Under the pieces are notes generated by a model. That model saw only the letters and a list, made by a program, of their open reading frames with translations, had not been told where the DNA came from and did no database searches. Source: Xenorhabdus indica (GTDB lineage Bacteria > Pseudomonadota > Gammaproteobacteria > Enterobacterales > Enterobacteriaceae). Taken from it: a stretch of 64,000 nucleotides of DNA. A program made the translations under genes and the position numbers. Each line of letters begins with the position of its first letter. Within the stretch, counting starts at the first letter, position 1. Of this stretch, positions 1-8,260 are shown piece after piece. Location: assembly GCF_014467235.1 (NCBI RefSeq), contig NZ_NKHP01000019.1, positions 1-64,000 on the forward strand, written 5' to 3'.

Positions 1-288
1 AAAAATCCAATTCTTGCGCCCCGTGGTGAACGGACGGATATCCCGCTCCGTGACATTATTGTCTATGCTGATATGCCCGTCTTCCAGATAAACCAACAGT
101 TTCGGCCACTGGTTCAGGGTATAGCTGATCGCCGAGCCGATAGCACTTTTCGGCAACATCGTCCGGCTCGACTCCGTCAGCCAGTCGTGGAAGTCTTTCA
201 GTACCGGGGTCGCTTTTTCCTGCCGTAACCGCTGTCGTTCATCGGGATTGAGTAACCGGGCCTCCCGTTCAATGTAACCGCTCAATTA
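1..288 (-). pseudogene. IS66 family transposase TnpC, internal fragment
   Basis: Read on the minus strand, this stretch gives the late catalytic region of an IS66 TnpC transposase: an IEREARLL stretch, then YTLNQWPKLLVYLEDG, then the hallmark ISIDNNVTERDIRPF segment that carries the last acidic residue of the DDE triad, ending with GRKNW at the window edge. The C terminus lies outside the window. On the N-terminal side the frame runs into a TAA at about 292-294, so the gene lacks most of its length and its start. It lies head-to-head with the IS66 tnpA at 355, whereas an intact IS66 has tnpA, tnpB and tnpC on one strand, so this belongs to a different or rearranged copy. Confidence 0.85.
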
Positions 289-354
289 ACCCCACCTATC
301 TGACGAATTAAGATTTTGTCATAGTGTGTTTTCTTTTTATTCAGGAGACACCTC

Positions 355-651
355 ATGACACTCACTGAAAAACAGCAACACTGGATAACCGTCATCGATG
401 CCCAGAAACAGAGCGGGCTGACGGTAACCGCATTTTGCCAGCATCATGAAATTAATCTGGCCACGTTTTATTATTGGGCAAAAAAACGTCGGCAACAGCA
501 CGCGCCTCAACGTCTGCATCCTCTTGTACTTGATGAGCATTCAGATGCTGGTCATACCGTCACGCTTTGCCTGCCCAACGGACTTCGGGCGGAGTTGCCT
601 GCCGGGTTATCTTCCGAGCAGATCCGTCACTGGGTTGAGGCCCTGCAATGA
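355..651 (+). CDS. tnpA: IS66 family accessory protein TnpA
   Basis: This 98-residue protein matches the small TnpA-type protein of IS66 elements: an N-terminal helix-turn-helix-like region (about residues 15-45, with VTAFCQHHEI and ATFYYWAKKRR) and a C-terminal segment ending in a typical SSEQIRHWVEALQ. A good ribosome site, AGGAG at about 342-346, precedes the ATG. The stop overlaps the tnpB start in an ATGA arrangement, as in complete IS66 elements. TnpA is needed with TnpB and TnpC for transposition. tnpB is cut after about 19 codons and no tnpC follows, so the element cannot move on its own. The frame itself looks intact. Confidence 0.85.
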   Translation: MTLTEKQQHWITVIDAQKQSGLTVTAFCQHHEINLATFYYWAKKRRQQHAPQRLHPLVLDEHSDAGHTVTLCLPNGLRAELPAGLSSEQIRHWVEALQ

Positions 652-705
652 TCCCAGCGGGCAACATTTATCTGGTTTCCGGTCAGACCGACATGCGAAA
701 ATCCA
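648..705 (+). pseudogene. IS66 TnpB (Orf2), N-terminal fragment
   Basis: The first residues, MIPAGNIYLVSGQTDMRKSI, are the conserved start of IS66 TnpB. After about codon 19 the similarity stops and the DNA becomes the antisense of a primase gene. The ATG overlaps the tnpA stop (ATGA). The junction is placed at about 703-708 because the primase reading on the other strand stays recognisable up to its DANGYG residues there. Confidence 0.8.
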
Positions 706-1722
706 TAGCCGTTGGCATCCCTCTCTGGCGGGAACACGACACGCAGCGGCGTGATGCCTTTGGCAACCAGTTCTGCCGCCAGTTTCACCGCGGCATCATT
801 ACCGGCGGTATCATTATCGAAAGCGATCAGCACCTGCTTAATGTCGTGCTGTTCGAACGCCCGCCAGTGATCCGTGGTGACGCCGTTCACCCCGTAAGCG
901 GCCGTGACATTGCGTTGCCCCGTCACCCAGAACGACATCGCATCAATCAGCGATTCGCACAGGATCAGCGTTTTGGAGGCACCCAGCGCCGCTTCATTCC
1001 AGACCCCTTTGTGTGCCCCCGGCAGGTACAGGTGACGGATAATCGATTGACGCTGGTCGTCGCCGATTTTGCGCCCGTACAGCCCGTGCACCTGCCCCTC
1101 AGCACCGATAACGGGCACAACCAGCGAACCCCGCAGATGCTCCCGCCCGTTCTCCCGCAGCACCCCGATGGCTTGCAGGCGGCGGCGGATCTCCTCGCCC
1201 GCTTTGACTTTTTTCGGTGGCAGACGGTAGCCCAGCGTGCGGTTGGCAAAGCCCAGCTTAAAGTGGGCAACCAGTTCAGGATGATTGAGCCGCCGTTTGG
1301 TCAGATAGGCCTGTGCCTCCGGCGCATTCAAAAGCGTATGGTGATAAAACGCAACCACCCGTGACAAGCAACCCCTGTTGCCCGATGGCATCACTGGCCA
1401 GCTCTTCCGGCTGCACCAGCGGCTCCACCGCCGGATTGTGCCCCAGCACGGCACGCAGGCGTTCCACAGCATGGCGCAGGCTCAGCCCTTCGGTTTGCAT
1501 CACCCAGTCCAGTACCGACCCGCCCGCATCACAGCCAAAGCAGTGATAGAGATTTTTCGCTGGGGTAATGACCATCGAGGGCGTTTTCTCCTGATGGAAC
1601 GGGCACAGCACGGTCATGTCCTTGCCGCGCTTAAACAACTGCCGTCCCTGCTGCTCAATGATGGCAACTAAAGAGACGGCGGATTTCAGGTGCTGTAATT
1701 CTGCTTCGGGAATGCGAGCCAT
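706..1722 (-). pseudogene. Mobile-element DNA primase (CHC2 zinc finger plus Toprim), frameshifted and truncated
   Basis: The first part (1722 down to about 1370) encodes a CHC2-type primase zinc finger: CPFH, then CFGC about 25 residues later, followed by GGSVLDWVM. The second part, in another frame, continues with FYHHTLLNAPEAQAYL, a primase core (GSLVVPVIGAEGQVHGLYGR) and a Toprim domain (LILCESLIDAMSFW, then IAFDNDTAGNDAA). Joining the parts needs a frame change near 1366-1380, around the residues DAIGQQ. The C-terminal end is lost where an IS66 tnpB fragment begins at about 705. Such primases are carried by phages, plasmids and integrative elements. No helicase domain is visible. The gene is dead as it stands unless the frameshift is a sequencing error. 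Confidence 0.8.
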
Positions 1723-1742
1723 ATCTTTGTTCCCTCAAAACC

Positions 1743-1791
1743 TTGTCAAGACCATTTATATGTTTTATTATGGAACATATACATGTACCAT
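1743..1791 (+). promoter_or_regulatory. Promoter with overlapping palindromic operator for the XRE regulator
   Basis: TTGTCA (1743-1748) and TATTAT (1766-1771) are separated by 17 bases, close to a consensus sigma-70 promoter. From 1770 to 1791 lies a 22-base near-palindrome with half-sites ATGGAACATAT and ACATGTACCAT, matching at 9 of 11 positions. It overlaps the -10 element and the likely start point, the usual place for a phage-type repressor to block its own promoter. Repression by the adjacent XRE protein is inferred. Confidence 0.6.
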
Positions 1792-1823
1792 CGTCAAGCG
1801 ATTATTTTTTTGGGGGTAGAATC

Positions 1824-2213
1824 ATGAGTCATTCGATTTACTGGTGTTTACCTATGCCTTTATCTGAAAGACTCATTGCGTTACGTAAACAACGCAGCCT
1901 ATCCCAACAGGCAATGGCGGATGCGATTGGCATTCATGCTAATAGCTGGAAGAAGTACGAAACAGGGCAGGCGCAGCCTTCCCTTGAGGTATTGAAGAAG
2001 ATTGCAACATCGTTGAATGTCAGCACGGATTTTTTGTTATTTGATACACATGAACGTGTGCCAACAGGTGAGCTTTCATTGCAGTTTGAAGCTATCAGCC
2101 AGCTTCCAGAAGATGAGCAAGGTATTGTGCGGGAAGTATTGGAAAGCCTGATCATTAAATATCAATCACGGCGCTGGGATTCAGCAAGGCAGGCCACTAA
2201 GAAGAAAGAGTAG
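1824..2213 (+). CDS. XRE family (lambda-repressor-like) transcriptional regulator
   Basis: The predicted protein of 129 residues has a helix-turn-helix domain at about residues 14-66: ERLIALRKQRSLSQQAMADA, then HANSWKKYETGQAQPS and VLKKIATSLNVSTDFLL. The remaining C-terminal part (LPEDEQGIVREVLESLI) looks like a short dimerisation helix. There is no peptidase domain, so it would not be cleaved like LexA or CI. The start at 1824 is preceded by a GGGGGT ribosome site; an upstream in-frame codon at 1743 falls inside the promoter and is unlikely. It is divergent from the broken primase and lies 76 bases before the symE-like gene, so it may control both itself and that gene. This looks like the surviving control gene of a decayed phage or integrative element. 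Confidence 0.85.
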   Translation: MSHSIYWCLPMPLSERLIALRKQRSLSQQAMADAIGIHANSWKKYETGQAQPSLEVLKKIATSLNVSTDFLLFDTHERVPTGELSLQFEAISQLPEDEQGIVREVLESLIIKYQSRRWDSARQATKKKE

Positions 2214-2227
2214 CCGATAAAACGATC

Positions 2228-2261
2228 GCAGATTGTCAGTGCGTCAACACTGGCAATCTGC
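2228..2261 (+). other. Strong stem-loop between the XRE gene and symE
   Basis: A 14-base stem with one G-T pair (GCAGATTGTCAGTG against CACTGGCAATCTGC) closes a six-base loop. No T-run follows, so it is not a classic intrinsic terminator. It sits in the leader of the symE-like gene, about 30 bases before the ribosome site, and could stabilise or attenuate that mRNA. Confidence 0.5.
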
Positions 2262-2289
2262 TCACCACAACCAACTGATTAGGAGTTGA

Positions 2290-2613
2290 ATGATGGCTAA
2301 GGCGCATTCTAGGCAAAACCGTGCCGTAAATAAAGCGGCAAAAACCGAACGTTATTACACCATGGGATACGTGCCGCAAAATGACAAGGCCAATGCCCCG
2401 CCTGCGATACACCTGAAAGGGCAGTGGCTTAAGCAGGCCGGGTTTGAAATTGGCGGCACACTGACCGTTAAGATTATGGACGGTTGTTTAGTGCTCATCC
2501 CTGACAGCAACGAGACTTACAGCCTCAAACAGCAATACCAGCGCCAGCGAGAGCAAATCAGTGAAATTAAGCTGCGGATGCGGGAACTGCCTGGCGACTA
2601 CAACAGCAACTAA
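2290..2613 (+). CDS. SymE-like type I toxin family protein
   Basis: This 107-residue protein has the SymE/AbrB-like core at about residues 35-75: PPAIHLKGQWLKQAGFEIG, followed by LTVKIMDGCLVLIPD. In E. coli, SymE is an SOS-induced protein repressed by the antisense RNA SymR and has been linked to RNA cleavage and nucleoid effects. Two ATG codons, 2290 and 2293, follow AGGAG (2281-2285); the second has the better spacing. No LexA box is visible upstream, so SOS control is not supported here. A second, broken copy lies inverted at 37763-38029. Both copies adjoin rhs DNA, an association that suggests they travel with rhs loci. Family assignment is firm; toxicity is not demonstrable from sequence. 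Confidence 0.8.
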   Translation: MMAKAHSRQNRAVNKAAKTERYYTMGYVPQNDKANAPPAIHLKGQWLKQAGFEIGGTLTVKIMDGCLVLIPDSNETYSLKQQYQRQREQISEIKLRMRELPGDYNSN

Positions 2614-2647
2614 GGGCAGGGAGTGAGCGGCTCTTAAAAAGAACAAA

Positions 2648-2675
2648 GCCGGAAGATCACGGGGATCTTTCCGGC
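2648..2675 (-). terminator. Intrinsic terminator after the Rhs immunity gene
   Basis: On the minus strand GCCGGAAAGATCC pairs, with a small bulge, with GATCTTCCGGC and is followed by TTTGTTCTTTTT. It lies just past the stop of the immunity gene and just after symE on the other strand, so it may separate the two converging transcripts. Confidence 0.65.
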
Positions 2676-2685
2676 TGTTTGAGGC

Positions 2686-3003
2686 TTATTCTCTACTCAA
2701 AAGTAATTCTTTCCACTTTTCAAGATAACCTTTGAATTCTTCGATAGTAGCTATCTTTAGGCTTTCTTCTGTGTACTCATTAAAAATCTCAACGCCGTCT
2801 GGCTTAATGGTAACAGTGTGGGCATTGCCTGTGCCTTCCCATAGGGGTAACACGCCATTTTTGATAGATTCGCATAAATCAATAAGTTCGTTCGCACTAT
2901 AAATACTACCTTGAATATCACCACTTAAAAAATCGGCTAATACATGGCGATTATAATCAATATCGATTGCTGGATATCCATCTTTATCAATAAAAAATCT
3001 CAT
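2686..3003 (-). CDS. Immunity protein for the EndoU toxin (CdiI_4-like)
   Basis: This small acidic protein of 105 residues begins seven bases after the Rhs toxin stop on the same strand. It has no signal peptide or membrane segment, fitting a cytoplasmic immunity protein. The residues FFIDKDGYPAIDIDY, ELIDLCESIKNG and HTVTIKPDGVEIFNEY recall the small immunity proteins paired with bacterial EndoU tips (the CdiI of E. coli STECO31 type). The family name is given from memory of that pairing; the position next to the toxin is the main evidence. It would bind and block the EndoU domain in the producing cell. The frame is intact even though the upstream Rhs frame is broken. Confidence 0.75.
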   Translation of the reverse strand: MRFFIDKDGYPAIDIDYNRHVLADFLSGDIQGSIYSANELIDLCESIKNGVLPLWEGTGNAHTVTIKPDGVEIFNEYTEESLKIATIEEFKGYLEKWKELLLSRE

Positions 3004-3010
3004 ATTTCCT

Positions 3011-3439
3011 CTACTTAATATATATAGGATATGCGGTATTCATCTTACCCGAAGCGTCAAGCCATCCTTCTATTCTAATTCCGCTAGGTGCTTTTCCAGA
3101 CCATTTCCCATTTGGCTGTATTGTGGCATTTTGATAAGCACCTTTAATCTCATCTAGAACTTTTTGTTGACTCCACGATTCTGGATAAAATGATGATTCA
3201 CGTTCTTTGGGTATCCATTGGCCTGTTTTAGCATTACGAATTTCTACTTTACCGGTATAAATGCCCTGTGAATTAGGTGGGTTTGTCATTTGAACAATTC
3301 GTGCTTTTCCATGATGATCACCTTCATGATGAAAACCAACCGCATTCCCCCTCCTGTTAACTTCGCCGTGGAAAACATGTTCGTCATTTATCGGAGGAAC
3401 AGGTTTTTTGGAAGACTGCTTAAGCAGCTTATCGCAATC
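3011..3439 (-). other. Toxin tip: bacterial EndoU ribonuclease domain
   Basis: After the core terminus VDPLGLAG the variable tip reads EHVFHGEVNRRGNAVGFHHE, HHGKARIVQM, GIYTGKVEIRNAKTGQWIPK, SSFYPESWSQQKVLDEI, SGIRIEGWLD and TAYPIYIK. This matches the bacterial EndoU family (BECR fold) found in CdiA and Rhs tips, which cleave RNA in target cells; the His residues in FHGE and HHEG are candidates for catalysis. The tip shares an undamaged frame with the final part of the Rhs core back to about 4136. Confidence 0.85.
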
Positions 3440-6400
3440 ATCACCGGCTAATCCTAGAGGATCTACCCACTTCGATGGATTATGCACATACCCGTACGGA
3501 TTCAACCCGCCCAATAATCCCAACGGATCAGGGCTGATGTACTGCGCGGCTTCCGGCGAGTAATAGCGGTGCCGATTGTAAAAAAGCCCCGACTCCTCAT
3601 CGAAATATTGGCCTAAAAAACGCAGGTTGCAGTTAACATGATAATCCACATCATTGGAGGCGATGACCTGCAAGCGTTCTGCTTTGCCCCAGGTGGTGAG
3701 CCGCTGCGCCCAGACCAGCCCGCCTTCCTCATTGAGCATCTCGCGCGGCGTACCCTGATGGTCACAGACGATATAGTGCAGTTTGCCCCGCTCAGCGCGT
3801 GCCGAAGGTGTCAGTGCGCCCGGCTCGTAGAGCCAGCGGATGCGCTGATTTTCCACCGGTGTACCATCGGCATAAAGCAGGGTTTCCTCAATGAGCTGGT
3901 CACCGCTCCACAAATAATCATAGCCCAAAATGGCATCGGGTTTCACTGTTAAATCCGGTTTGCCATCCAGCCAGCGCTGTAAATTGGCGGTGGCCAGTTT
4001 GCCATCATGTACTTTCAGCTTACGAATACGCCGTCCGAACGCATCGTAGCGATAGTGCCAGCGCGAGCCGTCCGGCGTTTCGCAGTGGGTAAGCTGGTTT
4101 TGGGTATCCCAGCGGTAGCGCCAGATTTGTGGCCGGAGCCGTCACGCTGTTCGGTTTTTTCCACCAGCCGGCCATTATCATCATAGCGATAGCGGACATT
4201 GCCACGTTGCACCACCCGCCCGGATTGCTGGCGCTGAGTAATTTGTATCATTGCGCCCTGGACATCTACCGGAATATGCTGGCTCAGGTTACCGTTGGCA
4301 TCATAACGGAACTGTTCTTCATACGGACGGTTGCCATCAAACAGGGTATGCAGTATCTGGTCATTGGAATTATAACGGTAGCGGGTTTGCCCCCAGCGGC
4401 TGTCGTCAATCACACGGACGTTATGGGCTCGGTCGTATTGCCAGCTCCGGTTGACGGCGGTTGCCTGGGGTGGGAAGTGCGGATCGTTTTGAGCCAGCGT
4501 TTCCCGGAAAAATTTAGTTGCCTGCCCCGCTGACTGATGTGCCAGCAGGCCAGTTGCGGTGTAGCGACTGGCAAGGATAAAACCGTTGGCACTTTCGCGC
4601 ACCGTTTCCCGCCCCAGTGCATCATGCTGGAATGTCAGTGGCGCATGCTGGTTAAGCTGAAAGTGATTCAGACTCCCCGACAGGTTATAACCGAAGTGCA
4701 GGGTATTGCCATCGACACTTTCGCTGACAGGACGTCCGGTCAGATTATCCCATTCGCGCGTAATTTCCCGCCCATTGATACGCTCACAGGTCGGCAGACC
4801 AGTGATTTTGTCATATTCATATTCCACAACAGCATCGGCATTAGTGGCTTTCACCAACTGATACCGCTTGTTGTATTCGTAACGCGTTGTGGCTTTCAGT
4901 ACCCATTGGTTTTCTTCCGGTTGCCAGCTTTCCTGTTTGATCAACAAACCCGTAGTGGAATAATGCCAGCGGAGCTGTTGTCCGTCGGGATATTGCGTCA
5001 GTGTGCGGCGTCCCAGTTTATCGTACTGATATTCAAGAGTACGCCCGGTAAAATCAGTTTCCCGGATAATCTGCCCGGCGGCATCCCGCTCATAACGATA
5101 GGTTTCGCCGGTGGAGGCGGTCACTGAGTTCAACCGGGTCAGCCGGTCATAGCCAAAATGTAATACCGTGCCATCGGGCCGGGTAACCTGAGTCAGCAGG
5201 TCAAACGCGCCGTAAGTATAACGGGTGGTACGGCCTTCGCCGTCAGTCACGGCCACGACTCGCCGTTCACTGTCATAGGCCAGTTGTTGCGTGGTGCCAT
5301 CCGGCAGTTCGACTTCCGTCAGGCTGCCGTTGAGACTGGCATGGTCGTCACTGTAGCGGTAGCGGGTTTGTTGTTTCAGGGTATCGGTGAGTTGGCGCAG
5401 GCCCAGTTCATCCAGTTGCAGTCCGGTGGTTTGACCGTCCGGTGTCATCACTGCGGCTAGTCGCTGTTGCTCGTCATAAGCATAGTGCCACTGGCGTCCG
5501 TCCGGTAGCAGGCGCTGACGCAATTCACCGTGCGTGCCGTATTGGTATTCTTCTTTGTGCCCCAATGGATTAGTCAGCGCTGTCAGGTTACCCTGTTCGT
5601 CATAGTGAAATTGCCAGCACTCACCGGTTGGCAGGACACTTTCAATGAGCTGTCCGTGTTCGTCATAGCCGTAAGCAAAGGTTTCTCCGGTCGGCAGGAC
5701 CATTTCAGTCAGGGCACCGTCAGGGTTGTAATCGAAAGTCGTGATCCCACCTGCAGCATCGGCTTCCCAGACGATTTGACTGTAGCGCCACTGGCGGCGT
5801 GTGACGCGCCCCAGCGGATCGACTTCACGGATCACCAGCCCGTTGTGATCGTAATGGTGCTGGGTTTCACCGCCTTCAGCATCCCGGTCAGTGGTGATAC
5901 GCGCCTGGTCGTCATAATGGAAACGGTCACTCCAGTAGCCGCTGGGGGACATCATGCTCACTACCCGCCCCTGCTTATCATAAGTGAGATGCAGATCAGT
6001 CTGGTCGGTATCGTGCCAGCGAGTCATCCGCCCCTGAGCGTCATATTCATGCTACAAATGGTTGTGCTGGAACGCTTCACATTGATGCAGGTAACCCTGT
6101 GAATCATAGTGACAGGTCACCAGCCGTTGGTGTGTTTGTTGCTTGAGGTAATCCACTGTCTGGAGTTGCTGATCCTGATAACCCAGAATCAGCCGGAAGC
6201 CATCCGTGCGCGTGACTTCGATCAGTTGTGAGTGTTTATCGTAAATAAACCGGATCGCGTTCTGACGGCGGTCAGTGATCGCGGATAGCTTGCGAATATT
6301 TCCAACGATATGATTGAAATGATAGCTGAGTTGGGACTGGCGGTCGGTCAGTTGTAGTTCACCCGTTAATTCGCCGGTCAGCAGGTAATAGGGAATATGC

Positions 6401-7668
6401 TGATTACGGGCGAGTACCTGATTATCCGGCGTATTGAAATCATAGATGACGCCGTCTGCATCGGTGAAATTGATTTTGCCGTCAGTCAGTACTAGCTGGC
6501 GTGACCAGTCATCCGCCCATTTCGGGCCAAACAGGCCGTTTAGGTTGGCGGTGGAGCGATAGGTGCGGGTCAGGGTAATCGGCAACAATCCGGGGATAGA
6601 GATAACCGGCCAGACTTGCAGGAAGTCGCCGGTGGCCATATCGACAGGTTCACTTTTTGTGCTACAAGTCCCGTTGCAGCTACCATCTTTATCGGTGGAT
6701 TTGTTGTCAACAGGGTCTTTTTCGGTGTTTTTGGGTTTGGCCGGCGCGGGGTTGGCGGTTTCTGGCGACTGGCCTTTGATTTTGGCACCTTTTTTGGCAA
6801 CAGCTTTGGCAAGTCCAAGAAGACCTGTCGCTAAAGAAGCTCCTTCGTATATTAAATTACCCCCTTTCTCGGCATCGCTTTTCATTTCCATCTTAATCGC
6901 ATCAGCATTGACCGCTGCCACGGCCTTTTGCTGCAATTCAGACACACCGACAGGAGAGCCTCCCATATATTCCCAGGCTTTTTCGGCAGCAACGGCCGGT
7001 GCCGTTGTCATGATTACGGCTCCCTTGCCAAGCAATTCCCCCATTTCAGGAACGGTATTCCAGAGCGCTTTTCCTGCCCCGACAGCCGCTTCGCCCGGAC
7101 TGTCCCAGGCGGCTTGCAGATTATGTTTACTCTCATCAACCCATTTATTGAAGTCATCGGCGGTTTCCTGAAACCAGTCAACGGTTTTATCCCACATCCC
7201 TTTTTCCGCCGGTACCTCTGGCTGAATGGCCGGATTAGCTGCATGCGGAGGAAAGGCGGACTGGGGGGCCTGTCCGACAATGCTACCAATTGTATTACCT
7301 TCTCCGGTCGGGCTATCGTCTCGTGGCTTTTGCGGCAATGCATCATTGGGTTTGGGATGATTGTCGTCTTCTTTCTCTTCTTCCCATTCTTCCTTTGGAA
7401 ATTCACCCCTTTTGAATTTTTCAACGGTATCCTGAGCCGTTTTCTTAAAAGCCTGAGCTTCAAAGTCAGCGTCTGCCGGATTATAGTGAATGTCTAATTC
7501 TGGGTCGTCTCCGTCATTGCCGTAAAAGCGGGCGCTTTGCCGGTATAATGTCTCTGCATTGCTGAGCGCTTTCTCCGCCTCAGCCTGTGTGCGAATGTTA
7601 AATTCTTTACAATATTCTTCGGCTCTGACATCGTTGCTATCGGGTGTGACGAGCATCTTATCTGACAT
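3011..7668 (-). pseudogene. Rhs polymorphic toxin with EndoU tip, interrupted by an amber codon and a frameshift
   Basis: The start is ATG 7668, preceded by AGGAGG at 7675-7680. The first 300 or so residues are a hydrophilic and then Ala/Gly-rich head with no PAAR motif. A DUF6531-type segment follows (EPVDMATGDFLQVWPV, LTRTYRSTANLNGLFGPKW), then many YD repeats, then the core end motif (DPLGLLGGLNPYGYVHNP, WVDPLGL) and a C-terminal toxin tip. Two lesions break the frame. TAG at 6052-6054 replaces a residue (probably Trp) within NHL-HEYDAQGR with the frame unchanged. At about 4136 one base is missing: restoring it gives DGFRPQIWRYRWDTQNQLTH and runs on to the tip. Intact length would be about 1550 residues, usual for Rhs. 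Rhs proteins form a shell around the tip and are exported mainly by T6SS. The damage is real unless sequencing errors explain it. Confidence 0.85.
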
Positions 7669-7942
7669 GGTTTCCCTCCTTATGTCCCGTTCATCCAAAA
7701 CTTATCCCCATGGCGCAATACCAGTTTGTTGCTCTTATAAAGATTAATTTGGTAATTAATAGAATGATATCTTGTATGTTTTATTTTCTATCATTCGAAA
7801 AAAGGCTATTTGGTAGATGAATATCCATGTTATTTCGCGATAGTATTTTATTTTAAATAACTTACTTTGTTTATTTATCATTAATGTTCTTATTATATTC
7901 AATAAAAATAATAACCATATTGATTAGGGTTTTGTTGATATT
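7669..7942. other. AT-rich intergenic region upstream of rhs
   Basis: No gene is visible. The stretch is rich in A and T runs and probably holds the minus-strand rhs promoter close to 7700-7800. No clear -35/-10 pair could be chosen by eye. Confidence 0.5.
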
Positions 7943-7972
7943 AAAAAAATAAAAGGGCGATATATTCGCCCT
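7943..7972 (-). terminator. Intrinsic terminator of the tautomerase gene
   Basis: AGGGCGA (7954-7960) pairs perfectly with TCGCCCT (7966-7972) around a five-base loop. On the minus strand the stem is followed by TTTTATTTTTTT. It lies about 25 bases past the tautomerase stop. Confidence 0.8.
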
Positions 7973-7996
7973 AATCGTTCATTTTTTAAATATGCA

Positions 7997-8203
7997 TTAC
8001 TTCTTTGCAGCAGCCCGTACTTCCGTCACACTATTGCCACCAATTCCCCAGTTATCCGTTTCCACTTCATCAATAATGACAAATGTTGTTGCCGGATTCT
8101 TGCCAAGTACATCCACCAGCAACTGGGTTGCACCTTCAATCAGTTGTTTCTTCTGTTCAGCAGTTGCCCCTTCGCGGGTGATTTTGATGTTCACAAATGG
8201 CAT
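7997..8203 (-). CDS. 4-oxalocrotonate tautomerase family protein
   Basis: At 68 residues it has the length of a 4-OT subunit. The second residue is proline (MPFVNIKITREG), which becomes the N-terminal catalytic base after Met removal in this family. A beta-alpha-beta unit follows (AEQKKQLIEGATQLLVDVLG, then TFVIIDEVETDNWGIGG). Members tautomerise small unsaturated keto acids; the substrate here cannot be told. It stands alone with its own terminator. An AAGGAG-like ribosome site precedes the ATG (minus-strand reading of actcctttt at 8210-8218). Confidence 0.88.
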   Translation of the reverse strand: MPFVNIKITREGATAEQKKQLIEGATQLLVDVLGKNPATTFVIIDEVETDNWGIGGNSVTEVRAAAKK

Positions 8204-8260
8204 AAATAACTCCTTTTTAGGTTTGTTATAAAATGATTCTTATGATGCGGTTTTGTTTTG

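Noticed and set aside
648-1364. Long plus-strand frame beginning with the TnpB start
   Set aside because: After about 19 codons it is the antisense of the primase pseudogene; the primase motifs (CHC2, Toprim) are on the minus strand.
1743-1823. Earlier start for the XRE regulator
   Set aside because: It would overlap the promoter and operator; the start at 1824 has a ribosome site.
5530-6102. Several plus-strand frames across the rhs locus and other large genes
   Set aside because: They are shadows of the minus-strand coding sequence, with no homology or ribosome sites.
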